This document shows positions 32,915 through 44,866 of a DNA stretch of 64,000 bases, piece after piece. Source of the DNA: Pictodentalium vernedei (Eukaryota > Mollusca > Scaphopoda > Dentaliida > Dentaliidae); assembly GCA_031216915.1 (NCBI GenBank), contig CM062296.1, positions 149,221,340-149,285,339 on the forward strand. Reading direction: 5' to 3'. How positions within the stretch are numbered: the first letter of the stretch is position 1; each line of letters starts with the position of its first letter. The notes beneath the pieces are model-generated. The model was not told the DNA's origin. It made no database searches and was given only the letters and a program-made list of their open reading frames with translations. A program made the translations under genes and the position numbers.

Positions 32915-33285
32915 TTTACTGACTAATTTATTTCCAAGATTTGTTGCAAGTCCAACCACTAGATCAAGTAATCCATGTAATGGTAAAAAAAAACACCTTT
33001 CTGATTTAAAATTTGCTTTTTTTTCTTTTTAACAGAAGTTGGTTTACTGGAAAGTGTTCTTAGTTCTTTACGCTTCCAAAACAATTTATGTTTTTGATTA
33101 GGTGTTAGATATACATTACCTTTTAAAAGATTATTACAACATTCTGACAAACAATTAATTACTTCTTTAGGTGCATTTTGTATTATTTCTTTATGAAATG
33201 CTGGAGGAGTTTGGCTCGTTGCTAATAACATACCCCCATATTTTTTCACTAAAGGAATTGTTTGTCTCTTATTTTGTCTCTCCAT
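32915..33285 (-). pseudogene. Polinton small pX-like protein with hydrophobic tail
   Basis: The 108-aa frame includes KEVINCLSECCNNLLKGNVY, LTPNQKHKLFWKRKELRTL and SVKKKKKQILNQKGVF. A motif 'C.CNLLKGN..L...QK..L...K..LR.L...K.S.KKKK.IL.QKG' followed by a hydrophobic tail is typical of the small Polinton protein compared with adenovirus pX. Here a run of A's (32986-32995 plus strand T/A) has shifted the tail out of frame. Confidence 0.6.
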
Positions 33286-33299
33286 CCTTCTCTATCAAT

Positions 33300-34207
33300 A
33301 TCTATGGATGAAATAAATGAAATGAATAAAATGTATTGCTATTTATATAGGTGCAAAGAGTACACTTTTTTATTACTACATTTTCACTTAAAGTAAAGTT
33401 GAATTCCACGAGCAAGTTTAGGAGAATTTAAAACTGTAAAACATGTCATTGTGGGAATCTTGTCTTCTCTTTTAATGGTGTATGTTCTGTATTTTGTACA
33501 GAATGCATTGGTTCATGATTTACATTTTTTACAACATCTTTTGTTAATAACACTACATGTATTAGCTTATGTTGTGATACTTTTCTTTGTTTTTGAAAAT
33601 TTTTAACAAGTAATGCTTTTGTTTCTGTATGCTTGGTAGTTGGAGAATTATGAGGTATGATTTCAAAATTTGTGTATATCTATTTAGGTCCTACCTTTTG
33701 TTGATTTTTCGTCTCTTTATAACTTAATGAATTATTTGATGTTTTTTAGGAGACTTTCTTTTCTTAAATGTTTTCTTCTGGAATGCTGATTGAAAGTTTC
33801 TAGTTGTTTTATAACCATCCCGAATTAAATTATGAATAATAACATCACCCAAAAAACTATCCCCACCAGGTTTTAAAATAATGTTGTTTTTCATTGCAAG
33901 ATTTACTCTTTTACTCCTGTATTTGCAAGTTGTTTAAGATCTTGTTTATGTTTATCTATATAGGTTAAAGTTTGTTTTGACAACTTAATTTCCTTATTAA
34001 GTATGATTTTACTTGTAAACCATTTTAAAATGTTCTTAAATAATTTTTCCCTATCAGATGGATTGGTCTGATGACTAAGCCTTTTCCAAATAATGTATGA
34101 AAGTTACCATGTTGATGTGTACTCGTTAACAGATTTGAAACAACTGACTCAAATATCATAACACTATCCTTTTTATTGCTCTGTCTAAATGATAGATCCA
34201 GATTCAT
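33300..34207 (-). other. Decayed Polinton coding region, unidentified genes
   Basis: A 60-aa frame (34207-34025, LDLSFRQSNKKDSVMIFESV and HQHGNFHTLFGKGLVIRP) begins inside the last codons of the ATPase. Further down, near 33890-33740, a frame reads NIILKPGGDSFLGDVIIHNL and FQSAFQKKTFKKRKS. Both look coding and lie where Polintons carry small virion genes, but I cannot assign them. The rest is AT-rich with many stops. Confidence 0.35.
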
Positions 34208-34789
34208 CTTGTGCTACCCGTGGATGATAAATATCAGTTCTTAATCTCAATGAATAAGGAGTTCTAGGATGAAAATCAATTATCAAATAACCATGATTAA
34301 CACACACATGTTGTAATTGAACTTAATTTGTCCTTTATCTCTTGTATTTTGAACTAAAATCATATAATATGCATTTAAATTTATGGTATGACTAGATTTA
34401 GATTGTTGAAACATGTTCTAAGTTATGTAAATATCGCTTGTATTTCGTTGATGTCATTTATGAGTAAACCATAATTTGATTTTTTCTTCATCTTTATCTC
34501 CCAACATATCATCAAAAACTACAAGATGTGGTATACAGACATCATTAACAGTGCCAAGTTCATCGTCGGGAATACATTCAATGAAGTTGATGGCTTCACT
34601 TTCTTTCAGTAACGGATATGTCTTTTTGCTATTCTTTATAACACCAAGTGATTTTCCAGGTGCAATTTGAAATAAAGCATGTTTCATATCAGTCAGTTTT
34701 GTAACAACTTCTCTCTTCCCTGACCAACTAGGTCCTGATATGAAAATATTACAGGGAAGCTGAAACAATAAACATTCACTTGATGCCAT
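34195..34789 (-). pseudogene. Polinton packaging ATPase (FtsK/A32-like)
   Basis: The ORF 34789-34454 has a P-loop NIFISGPSWSGKREVVTKL, with Arg where Ser/Thr normally follows the lysine, and an intact Walker B, HLVVFDDMLGD. After a frameshift and stops the C-terminal half is legible as TINLNAYYMILVQNTRDKGQIK and LIIDFHP.TP.SLRLRTDI. The block order is that of the Polinton ATPase. About 200 codons. It lies between PolB and the small virion genes, as is usual. Confidence 0.75.
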
Positions 34790-34896
34790 AATTGTTCTTG
34801 TGAAAAAAGTTTTCTCTCATTAACTTATATATACTACTTTCGTCCATAGTTTCCACATACTGCTTTGAGGGAATGTTATTTAGAGGTGCTTTTAAC

Positions 34897-35160
34897 TCAA
34901 ATATGATTTCTGAAGTATCTGTTCTCAATTTGTGGTACACGTTGTTTATATAAATAGTCTATGGTTTGTTCATCATAAATAGTAATATCCCACATAACTC
35001 TTGTCCCAATATTTTGTAAATTGTCTTTGTTGAAAGCATTCATCATGTATAATGCATTACACAATTCTATACACATTTTTGTTTTTTCTAATTGGGTTTG
35101 AATAAGATCTTTTGTTATGGCTTGGTGACTAGGAGTAATAAGTTGAAAAGCCCATAACAA
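34897..35160 (-). CDS. Small ORF between ATPase and PolB, unidentified
   Basis: This open 87-aa frame contains DLIQTQLEKTKMCIELCNAL, a helical, acidic/amide-rich stretch, then VMWDITIYDEQTIDYLY. I do not recognise it. It follows the direction of the Polinton genes and lies in a short gap between ATPase and PolB. It could be an accessory gene or the tail of a longer, broken one. Confidence 0.3.
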   Translation of the reverse strand: MLWAFQLITPSHQAITKDLIQTQLEKTKMCIELCNALYMMNAFNKDNLQNIGTRVMWDITIYDEQTIDYLYKQRVPQIENRYFRNHI

Positions 35161-35250
35161 TGCTTTTCATGAGATCTTGTTTTCTAAAAGACATCCTGCC
35201 AGATCCATGGTTGAAATTCAAATGTTTCATTGACATAAAATGTGTGGGTT

Positions 35251-35425
35251 ATTTATACCTTCAACATGTATGGACTGTCTCATATTTATTTACACTTATC
35301 TATTCTTGTTTCATTTAATTTTATTTATACCTTTAACATGTGTGGACATGTCTCATATTTATTTACACTTATCTATTCTTCTTTCGGTTAATTCTATTTA
35401 TACCTTTAATCCATGTGGACATGGA
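35251..35425. repeat. 73-bp minisatellite, about 2.3 copies
   Basis: The unit containing ATTTATACCTT(T)AACATGTGTGGACATG and CATATTTATTTACACTTATC recurs at 35251, 35323 and 35396 (period 72-73). It lies at the C-terminal end of the Polinton PolB relic, probably expanded after the gene died. Confidence 0.7.
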
Positions 35426-35559
35426 TAATATTTATTTACCACATAACACAAAATGCTTTGGTTTGTGTTTCACTTGTGACTTGCCTGTTCTTGTTGCATT
35501 TAAATCTATGTGGGTACGATGTTTATTTTGCAATTCTGTCTATCTTGCACACATTCAAC

Positions 35560-38220
35560 CATAGTTTCAAAATTGACTTTCTGTGATGTGTTGAAATCTA
35601 ATAAAACCTGTTTACCTAATCCTCCTATAACTTTGTACATTTCTAAGCCTGCATATGCTGTGACAAAAAAGCTATAACAACATTAGCTGAACCGTGAGGC
35701 TTATACATTTGTTTTGTTTCTGTGTAATTCTCTAAAATAAATTGATCATGGTCAAATATTTGTACTTGTTTACAATAATATTTGGGTTATGTATCAAGTC
35801 AAAATATTTGGATGGATTATGTATGTATTCTGTTTTATTTTTGACATTGGTTTGTGCATTTTCCCCATAAACAGATCAACATGTTATTTGCAAATGACAT
35901 TTTTCCTGGACTTTTTTCAGTGTCCTGTAATCTTTATGTTTTCAGTGTCTACACAACCTTTTTTAAAAGTGGCTTCACCTGTGTCTGTGTTCACCCAGTC
36001 TTGATACCCACTAGCTTCGTGTTTCCTTTTTAAATATTTATTCATGGAATGTTTGTAAATATCTGTAGACCATTCTTCCCTGTGCCAAATCTGATATGTG
36101 TCAAGTATTTTGTACCCCATACACATTGCTCTGAAAAGATTTATAGCTGTCAATGCACCTACAAGACTGCGCTGTGCTGGTATGTGTTCACAAGATCATA
36201 TTATTGTTCTGCACATGTATTGCATTGTGAAAACCATTTTCCTGTTACAGTGAATTGGTAAAACAGATATGTGACGATTTTGTGGTGGTACAATTTTATA
36301 TTTAATAAGTCCTCTATGCTGTATTAAATTATGTGTACATATGTTTGCTTTTGCGAGTATTTTTGGATCACCTACTGGTTATTCTCAGTGTTTATTAACG
36401 TACAGATAAAGTGAACAAATATCTATGTACTTTATTTCAGTGTTTGAGCTTTGATGATCTATTTTATGCTATAATTTAGTGACATTTGTCCTCCCACCAA
36501 ATAATACTTACCGCGAGTTAATTGGATTCATGTTTGGAAAAAATGATTTGAGTGTTGTTTTTAATTCAGAATCTGTTTTGCATAAAACAAGTCAAATTCA
36601 TGTTCCTGTATCCATTTCACCATGTACCCAAGTAACTTCAGTTGTTATGTGCGAGCCTGTGTCTATATGTATAGAGTTTTATAACATTTTAAATTGACTG
36701 TTCTTCTTTACATTTCTGTCTGGGTAACAATTTTCACTTCCATGCCACATACATCCAAACATTAAAAAAAAATGGTATTTGTGACTTTGTGGAATCCAAC
36801 TACATTATAATCTCCTATTCTACCCTCTCCACCATTCAGTGCATGTTGTATGTGTATGTGTTCTTCTTATGCAAGTAACTTTTAAAAAATCTGATAGCCT
36901 TTAAGGAGTATTTCACTGCAGATGGGTATCTATGTCTGAAATGATGGCAGGTGTGTGTTCTGGCATTGATGTATTTCTCCAAACATTAGTACAGGCATCA
37001 GTTAATGTAACTACTTCTCTGAAGGGGTCTATTCCATCACTATTTAAACATTTCTGTCTAAATCCCCCGCTACCTTTTCGTAAAATATCTACATTTGACC
37101 GACAGTACGTTTCTATTTCCTTCTGAAAGTTAAATATACCACTGGTGGTGAGTTTTTGATTATACCATTTGATGAATTCTTCCCTATCTGATGGAGACAT
37201 AGAATCAGGCATGTAAAATTTTGGACCTAAATAATCACAAATGTAATTTTGATAAGTTTGTGTATTTACAAAATGAGGGAAATAACCGTTTGTTAATTTA
37301 GCCAAACCAAATGTTTTAGGGAATTGTGCCAATCTCATTGAATGAAAACTTAAAGGATCAATTAGTCTCACACCATGAGCTTGAATAACATGTTACATTT
37401 TTTACAATTTTTGTACTAGTTGACAAATGGTTTTCTTTTCTTTCCCTGCTGTAGTGAGGTGGTTTTGATAACATGATGAACTTACAAACTGTCTATTGCA
37501 ATTGTAACAAGTGTGGAGTTTTTAGGAATACATTTTGATGGGACATAGAAAACACAACCAAATTCACACATGTGGCTTTCCTTAGATCGATAGCTTTGAT
37601 TGCAAACTTCACAATAGTATTGATATTATAATCAAGCCCTGCTTTGTCCATCAACGTCTTAGCTTCAGTTTCTTGAATCTTCCGGTTTGATTTTCTTATT
37701 TTTTGCAATTTCGTTAGCCAAAGTTCTGACCCATCTTGATAAACATGACACTTTCCTACCACAATGGCCTGGGTGAGACACATGGAATCATTAGCATTTC
37801 GAATTTCAACAATACTTCTTTTATTACCAATCATTTTATCAGCAGATTCAAAATTCGTTTTGTATCATCCAGATCCTTGTCGTAAGGAAGTGTGTGTTGT
37901 TTCTAAAGCAAATTTCCCACCAAGGACAGTAAAGTTATCATTGGATTGAACAACTTTTTCAATTTCATCTTACACTGTATTACCGGTGATTGATGATGCT
38001 TTGTTAAAGGGAATAAATATACCTATATCCAGCCAGGATGATGCACGGACGCTCTTATGTGGTCACTTTCTTCTATCATACATTAATTTTTAACCTCGGC
38101 AAACATGCTGTAAAAATCGTTGGATAGGTTTTCAAATGGGTTCTTCTCATCAAATTCTTTATATGTTATTCTATACACATGAGATTCTGAATGGAATTTT
38201 TGTTGATTTCCTTTACATTT
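35560..38220 (-). pseudogene. Polinton protein-primed DNA polymerase B, dead
   Basis: The N-terminal region is spread over frames near 38220-37840 (SDHIRASVHHPGW, EIEKVVQSNDNF). The ORF 37834-37493 has IRNANDSMCLTQAIVVGKCH. The ORF 37371-36913 has IDPLSFHSMRLAQFPKTFGL and CRSNVDILRKG. The ORF 36153-35917 has MGYKILDTYQIWHREEW and KRKHEASGYQDWV. Near 35690-35590 the thumb/palm end reads NVVIAFF..., GLGKQVLLDFNTSQKV, where the catalytic motif C (a DTD-type triad) is replaced by FNTSQ. Order and motifs identify the protein-primed PolB of Polintons, which replicates the linear element. It is heavily decayed, with about 900 codons recognisable in pieces. Confidence 0.8.
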
Positions 38221-38299
38221 GAGGATGGATTCTATACTATTCCAAAAAGTAGGGGATATCCATACTGATGTTGATAGCCTTCACGACTTTGTACGCTCA

Positions 38300-38850
38300 A
38301 CGACCTCGAATAATTCCACGTTTGACTGGACGTCACATCGCAACAATGTGTAATTAGTGTGGAGCACAACAGCGCTGGGACAATCGTCGGTGGAGCTATG
38401 GCATGTTTTCCAATGAAGCGAGGTTTACCCTTGACTTCCACGACAGGCGAAATAGAGTTTGGCGGCTGCAGAGCGAAGGGTACCGTGACGTAATCGTTAG
38501 GGAGCACGATCGTTTTGGTAGTGGATCGGTTATGGTGTGGGGAGGCATAACCATGACGAGCTGAACAACATTACATGTCATTCAAGGGCGTGTCACGGGG
38601 CAGTACTAACCTGACAGCACTAAGTCCAGACCATTTAACAATCGAGCACGTCTGGGATATGCTTGGCAGGCGCATACGACAATGCCAACATCCCCTTACC
38701 AATGTCTAGGAACTTGGTGCTGCACTGCACGAAGAATGAAATAACATCAGTCAATCTGATATTGGACGTTTGGTGAGGAGTGTGCCCCGTCGGATCCACG
38801 TGTGTCTCGCGAACCGAGGAGGATTTACAAGGTATTGGGGTCTTGGACTG
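38300..38850 (+). pseudogene. Tc1-like transposase fragment
   Basis: Plus-strand frames give FSNEARFTLDFHDRRNRVWR, REHDRFGSGSVMVWGGITM and, after a gap, IEHVWDMLGRRIRQCQHPLT and SDIGRLVRSVPRRIH. The segment with the second catalytic Asp is absent between about 38600 and 38620, so an internal deletion has occurred; the third acidic position (IEHVW) is kept. No terminal inverted repeats are visible. The fragment abuts the Polinton PolB N-terminal region at about 38260 and may mark its truncation. Confidence 0.7.
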
Positions 38851-38859
38851 AATGTAGTA

Positions 38860-39655
38860 AATTCTCTGACTGGACGTTCCGTTCCTTTCTTCTACAGCCC
38901 AGTGCATGGAATGTGTGCTTGTCAGACACCCAACTGTCGCTGAAATCATTCACCAGATGCCAGGGTGCAATGTCTCAACTGTCTTTTTGATAAAAATATA
39001 AATATATTTCTTCATATATCTCACTTTTATCAAATATCCCCTACTTTTATGAATATTATATATGACTTTATTTCATTCTCTAATCTTTGTCTCTTACTCT
39101 CTCTACTGATATCTGCTGTTTCACTCTCCATCTCACTGTTATTTTCAAAGCTTCTCTTCATCTTCTGTATTCTCTTGTAAAAGTCAGTCTTGTTGTCAGC
39201 TGGGTGTTTCTATGTGGGAGATGGTTAAGTAAAATGTCTTGTTTGTCGACAAGGTTTAATGAATTGGAAACCTGAAGATATTCCTTTACAAGAACATGCT
39301 AAGTGGTCACCAAATTGGTCTTACCTTCAAATGAAATGAAATTGTCAATTTTAAAGTCCACCATCATGCATGCAATCACCTCCAGATAAAATATCATCAG
39401 TGATGGATTACGGCTACAGTTTAAAATAACTCTTTTCAACTATGAAGAAAATATGACAAGTATCTGGACAGTGTTCAAGATTCTAATTTTCTACATCCAC
39501 TCACGTGTCTCCATCTCGGAACCAACAGGGCGTATTTTCATTTCAGTTGTCAAAAGTTAGCTCAGTTATCCATACTTTTCTTCCAGGAGTTACTGTAGAT
39601 ATTATATATATATTGTTTTAGTGTTGTATAGATGTGATTTTTAATAAAAGAGATA
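38860..39655. other. No gene recognised
   Basis: AT-rich and pyrimidine-rich sequence with T/C runs (39040-39180). No conserved frames. It lies between the Tc1 fragment and the 5' end of the next LINE. Confidence 0.4.
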
Positions 39656-40275
39656 GTTATATTAGTGTTTAGTTTAGTTTTTTTTTTATCGGATATAAGT
39701 GGCGTGTTCCCTATCTTCGCGCGGGTCATTTTCGGTGTTTTGTTTGTTTACGATTTCGACCGTTTTTTTTTTAAATTTTAAGTTTCTCATTCCAATTTTG
39801 GCTATGGCTGCTATGGATGGTAAGTGTTTCTTGACGCGAGAGGTTCAGACCAGTAGCGTTGAGACGGTTAGTATAGGTGTACAGATGGGGGCAGTGGTCG
39901 AGGCCAGCACATGGGGGGGGGGGGGGGGGGGCTAGTGAGATATCAACGAACGGCCAGCGGTCGGAAGCGTGTAAGCACTATGATATGGTGTATGTGGTGA
40001 GCTGGGAGAGTCGGGGATGTGCGCTATCTGCGTAGAGTTAATGCAGCTGTTAGAGGCCTATGTAAAGTTGGAGGAAGAGGTGCTGGAGGTGGGGGGAAAC
40101 TGGGGAAGGCAGGAAAGTCTGGTGTTACCCCAGTTAGGGTAGCATTCGATGGAGGATGGAAGGTGGTGGGTAGCAGGAAGCGGACATTTGACAGCTAGTA
40201 ATGTGAGTCGGGGGGGGGGGGGGCAAAAGGCGTATTCGTTTAGAGTCGGATAGAGAGGGGAATAGCGAGGACCGT

Positions 40276-41316
40276 GTGGCGTCTGTCAGGGCAGGAGTTA
40301 AAAGGAAGGTTGGGGAGGTGGTAAACGAGGACAAGGAGGCTTGTAGGGGGAGTGGGCAAACAGTGGAGTGCAGTGTCCAAAGTACATTCAGTGTGTTAGG
40401 TAGTTTCGAGAATTCCGAGGAGCAGGTGGGGTCTGAAGAGGTGGAGGTAGGCATGGAGGATAGTGCGGCGGAGTGCAAGACTGCGAGGCGGTCCAGTGGG
40501 AACAGAGGTGGTAACAGGGGTAGTAGGACAGGAAAGAGGCAGTTGGTGGTTGCAGTGAGTAGTATAGTGCGGGGGTTAGATAGGGTGGTGTGTGGGCCCG
40601 ACAGTGTCAACATGACCAATTTGTGTTTTCCGGTGGCTAGGGTGGAGGACCCAAGGGATAGAGTGGGTGGATTAGTAAAGGGGTCAGGCCCAGACCCAAT
40701 GGTTGTTGTACACGTGGGGACCAACAACATCAGGGAGAGGAAAGCAGTTCAGCTTATTGAGACTTACAAGGACTTAATAACTCAACTGAATGCCAAGAAT
40801 GCACAGGTAGAGGTTTCGGGGCTTCTCCCAGTACTAGGTGGTGGGGACGAGCGTAATTCGCGGATCATTGGGGTCAACGAGGAATTGGGGGAGCATTGTA
40901 AGGAACTTGGGATACCTTTTGTAGACAATTGGGGATCATTTTGGGGAAGAAAGGACCTATATGGAAGGGATGGTATCCATTTTAGCCCAAGGTGTACAGA
41001 GGTTTTAGGGAGAACTATGTTGCAGGTGATGGAGCCTTTTTGGTATAGAGAGGGGAGGGGGAACAGAGAAGGGGAGAATGAACACAGGAAATGTGTTATG
41101 AACCATAGTTATAAAAAATGGGATAAGGGGGATAAGGAAAAGGGACCAAAAAATCACTTCAATAGGAATAGCATTGCAAGGAAAGCACAGGTACACAAAA
41201 TAGGATATACAAACATCCAGGGACTAGATAACAATGGGACCAGTAGGCGGAAGCCAATGAATCTTGATACCCTGGAAGTGGATATAGCAACATCTAGGGT
41301 CTCCACCGGAAAGTAA
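40276..41316 (+). CDS. LINE ORF1 protein with SGNH hydrolase-like domain
   Basis: This open 346-aa frame has an acidic/basic N-terminal third without recognised domain. From about residue 90 an SGNH (esterase-type) domain follows: VAVSSIVRGLDRVVC where family members carry a Gly-Asp-Ser nucleophile motif (the Ser is present, Gly-Asp is replaced by Val-Ser), then VVVHVGTNNI (block III, with Asn) and DGIHFSPRCTEVLGRTM (DxxH block V). CR1-type LINEs often have such an esterase in ORF1. The last ~50 codons (KIGYTNIQGLDNNG) are really the start of the endonuclease of ORF2, so ORF1 and ORF2 have become joined or overlap. The true start may lie upstream. Confidence 0.7.
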   Translation: MASVRAGVKRKVGEVVNEDKEACRGSGQTVECSVQSTFSVLGSFENSEEQVGSEEVEVGMEDSAAECKTARRSSGNRGGNRGSRTGKRQLVVAVSSIVRGLDRVVCGPDSVNMTNLCFPVARVEDPRDRVGGLVKGSGPDPMVVVHVGTNNIRERKAVQLIETYKDLITQLNAKNAQVEVSGLLPVLGGGDERNSRIIGVNEELGEHCKELGIPFVDNWGSFWGRKDLYGRDGIHFSPRCTEVLGRTMLQVMEPFWYREGRGNREGENEHRKCVMNHSYKKWDKGDKEKGPKNHFNRNSIARKAQVHKIGYTNIQGLDNNGTSRRKPMNLDTLEVDIATSRVSTGK

Positions 41317-44300
41317 GTGAATATGCAACATTGGTCGAGACAGAGGAGTTCGACGTCATGGGCTTAAGCGAAACGTGGGTAAGACACGACGAACGGGTCG
41401 ACCAAGTAAGGGGTGCGTGTGGATAGGTGTAGGGCGAATGGAAGGCCAGAAAAAAAGGGGAGGGGTAGGCATGTACATTAAAGAGGATTTAAAACCGTCG
41501 CTGATCACAGACCTGGAAGATGTCAGCACCTCGGCTGAGGTATCGAAAGAAATTGGATGGGTAAGGATCAATCTGAGAAACAAAAGTATTGCCCTTGGGA
41601 TTGTGTACTGTGCGGTGGAGGGAAGCAAATCCGAGTGGAATGACTCGATATACTCAACACTAAGGTCCAATATCACAGAACTACAAAACAAGGGGCTCGG
41701 TATAATTCTGATTGGTGACTTCAATGGACACATAGGTAATAATGAAGAAGGCATAGAGGGTGGGGCAAGAAAGTCAACAGGAATGGAAGAAAGCTATTGA
41801 ACTTCACAAACGAGCTCAGCCTGAATATTCTGAACAGGGACGCGAGGTGCAAGGGGAAATGGACCTGGGAGAGGAACGACAGAAAATCAATAATCGACTA
41901 CATTCTCACAGATATTAATTTATGGAGGGAGTTGATAGGGGTAGAAGTGGGTGATGAGGGTAAAATGGAGGTGGATAGTGACCACAGCTTGATTACAGTG
42001 ACGATCAGGGCCAAAAACCTAGTAAAAAGCAAAGGAAGCTTTAAGGAGATTTGGGGACTCAAAAAGGATGCTGACTGGGCGAAGTTCAATGAACAATTGA
42101 AACCAAAGCTTGCAACCGTACCCAAGGGGGGCAGTGTCCAGAAGATGGCTGACGCCATAGTTGCGAGCCTAGTGAAGGCAGGGAAGGAAAGTGCAGGAAA
42201 GATCAGGGTGCCAACACAGGAACTTGGGTACAGAGTGAATGAAGAACTGAAAAAGGCCATAAAGGGTAGAAAAGCTAAATGTTCTGCATACAGGAGAAGT
42301 AGAAAACTTAAGGGGGTGGAAAGCAACGAGGCCACAGAAGCAAAGGAAGAACACCAACAAGTACGAAATAAAGTAAATGAGATTAAAAACGATAATCTGA
42401 GAGTGCGAAATAGCAGTCTTATTAGGACGATAAGAACGACAGGGAGGTCGAATTCGAACGTATTTTGGAAATGGGTGAATAAACGTAACAAGGGAAGTAA
42501 CCCATAGAGTATTAAAGTAGATGGCAGAGTTACAGACGAGCAAGATCAAGTCGAATTAGAACTAGTCAAGCACTGGGAAAAGGTAAACGATAAGCGATGG
42601 GGCATGGGAAGCCCACCTGAGTGTCCGAATCGGGTCGAGGCAAACCTATTGAACTTCGTGTGCAGGGAAATTAAAACGAAGGAGGTGCGAAAGGTGATCT
42701 CAAAATTAAGGGATGGAAAAGCGGGAGGTGTGGATGAAATTCCTCACGAGTTTATCAAAAAGGGGGGAGAGGAATTCGTGGAAAGCCTAACTGCCCTATT
42801 CAATCAAACCATGTAAAATCAAGAGGTCCCAAAGGAGCGGAGAGAAAGCAAAGTGACATTTACTCACAAAAAGGGGGAACAAGCTGTTTTGGATAACTAT
42901 CGAGGGATCCCTGTCAGTAGCAACATTGGAAAGTTATCTGTAAAGTCCTGTACAGGAGACTAGAGGAGGTGATTGAAGAGAAGGGTTTTTTGGGAGAAAT
43001 CCAGAATGGCTTCAGGAAGGGAGGGAGAGTTACTGACCATCTTTTCACGCTATCCCAAATGATAGAATCCGCGAAAGCAAAAAAGAAAAAAGATGTTTAT
43101 GGCTTTTTTGGATGTCAAAAAGGTATACGATAGAGTATGGAGCTAGGGTATGTGGCGCAAGCTGGAGGCTCTGGGCTTAGGAGGCGAGTTTGTTGAAATT
43201 ACTAAAGCATTACATAAAGACGTACAGAGTGAACTTAGCCTCGGAAACATTACAACAACACGTGTGCCTATGGAGATAGGCCTAAAACAGGGGTGTATCG
43301 TTTTTCCAATTCTGTTTGCATTGTACATCAAAGGTTTAGGAGATGAACTCCTGCATAGTGACGAGGGGGTAGCAGTTGGGGACTTGAAGATCCCAGGACG
43401 ATTTTGTGCAGACGATATGGTGCTGGTGTCAGAAAGCAAAGAGAGGCTAACGAAAATGTTGGGAATTGTTGGGAAAAATGGGAGCAAATGGAGACTCGAA
43501 CTTAATGAAAGCAGGAGCAAAGTTATACCTGTGGGCCGCAAAGTAGACTACACTCGAAGGTGGTGAGTGGGTGAGTTCTGCATTCCGGGGGGAAGCAGCA
43601 AACTTCTCAGTGTTGGAGAGACGGGTGATTACGAGTATTTGGGGGTAAATATGAACATTACTGGAAGAGGCATCTACCGAAACCACGCAAATAAATTGAT
43701 TCTGAAGGGGAAGCGAATCCTTAACCGAATGAAACTTATAGGGAGAAACAGTTTTAATAAGGTTTTCGTGGGGGAAAACCATTTGGGAAATGGTGGATCT
43801 GCCAAGTATAACTTACGGTACGGAAGTGGTACCTCTAAACAACCCGGCCGTCAAGATCTTGGAAATCCTGCAGAACGATGCAAGCCGATGGATAACGGGG
43901 TCGAGTAATGCCGCAGCGCTAGAAGCAATCAGGAGTGAGCTTGGGTGGATGAGGGTCAAGGACAGGATAGACCTGTTGAAACTCGGTTATCTTAATTATT
44001 TGATAAATCTCCCCGAGAGCCGATGGTGTAAAGTAATGTTCCTGAGAATGTTCAACTCAAACATCAAGTCGGGGTGGATGGTCCAAGTGAGGGAGCTGGT
44101 AGAGAACTACTCATTGGATATCTCGGACCTGGACGTTGGGGAAAACCAGGGTAAAAAAATCGTCAGAGAAAGGGTCATGGAGGATTGTAGCCGTAATTGG
44201 CGAGAGGGGGTCAAATCAAAGAGGCCTTTGGGTGGCCTGCGTGATGAAGAGAAGCCAGGTTTTGAAGAGTACCTTGATGGCACCTTTGGGGGTCACTGTT

Positions 44301-44649
44301 ATTCAAGCTGAGGTCGCGGTCCCTGGAGCTGAGGGGAAAAATTGGGAACAACAGTGGAAAGGAGTGCCAGATGTGTAATTTGGGCATGGTGGAGACCTTG
44401 GAACACTTTCTTCTAGAATGCCCAAAGTACCAGTCCAACAGAATAAGATTCACTGGGAGTATATTGGGGAAGTGGGATGGAAGAATGAAGGACATGTGGT
44501 TAGGGGGAGACTCAAAGGAGACGGTTAATATGCTAATCGGAGAGATTGGGAAGAATGGGGCAAGAGATGTCATCAAGCAGTTCGTCTCCGAATGTTGGGA
44601 GGAGAGGAGAAGCGTGGGAATAGGGAGGCAGTTGGGAGTACAGGGGTAA
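41200..44649 (+). pseudogene. LINE ORF2: APE endonuclease, reverse transcriptase, zinc knuckle
   Basis: The endonuclease is spread over 41200-41316, 41340-41400 (DVMGLSETWVRHDE), 41375-41800 (RGGVGMYIKEDL, ILIGDFNGHIG) and 41797-42507 (KSIIDYILTD, VDSDHSLI with the catalytic SDH). The reverse transcriptase is in 42604-42816 (ISKLRDGKAGGVDEIPHEF), frames to 43140, and 43150-43566 (VPMEIGLKQGCIVFPILFAL, FCADDMVLVSES, catalytic ADD intact). The C-terminal part (43790-44311, 44371-44649) ends in CQMCNLGMVETLEHFLLECP, a CCHC-type knuckle. About six frameshifts or stops. No active enzyme can be made from this copy. Confidence 0.8.
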
Positions 44650-44721
44650 CCAAGGCCTTCTCGTCCGAGAACCGCGACAAATCAGCGGCTTGCCAAAGTG
44701 TTATTATTATTATTATTAGAT

Positions 44722-44866
44722 AATGAAGATATATCAATTAGTGACGAGATTGCTAGGAAAGCTGCACTGTCAAATAAATTCAAATCTAAGTTAAACAAAA
44801 TGTTCGTAGATGGGGCAGAAAATGATTATCCAGATTTACGAAGTACCATTATCGAACGATGAAGTA
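44722..44866 (+). mobile_element. Short LINE-like coding fragment
   Basis: Directly after the microsatellite tail a frame reads DNEDISISDEIARKAALSNK and FKSKLNKMFVDGAENDYPDL before a stop. It looks coding but is too short to classify. Confidence 0.25.

Larger units (their letters stand above)
39660..44718 (+). mobile_element. Nearly full-length CR1/L2-like LINE, ~5 kb
   Basis: It runs from a 5' region near 39660 through ORF1 (40276-41316) and a broken ORF2 (about 41200-44649) to a 3' end at (TTATT)n, 44700-44718. It is markedly richer in G than its surroundings and has long G runs (39913-39931, 40210-40223). Order of parts: ORF1 with SGNH-type domain, APE-type endonuclease, reverse transcriptase, C-terminal zinc knuckle, microsatellite-like tail. 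It appears younger than the neighbouring LINE relics because several frames exceed 130 codons. Confidence 0.8.

Noticed and set aside
40134..40730. 198-aa minus-strand ORF rich in Ser/Pro/Leu
   Set aside because: It is antisense to the LINE ORF1 and its composition reflects the G-rich plus strand.
41898..42549. Hydrophobic minus-strand ORFs of 197 and 126 aa
   Set aside because: They are antisense shadows of the LINE endonuclease and linker.
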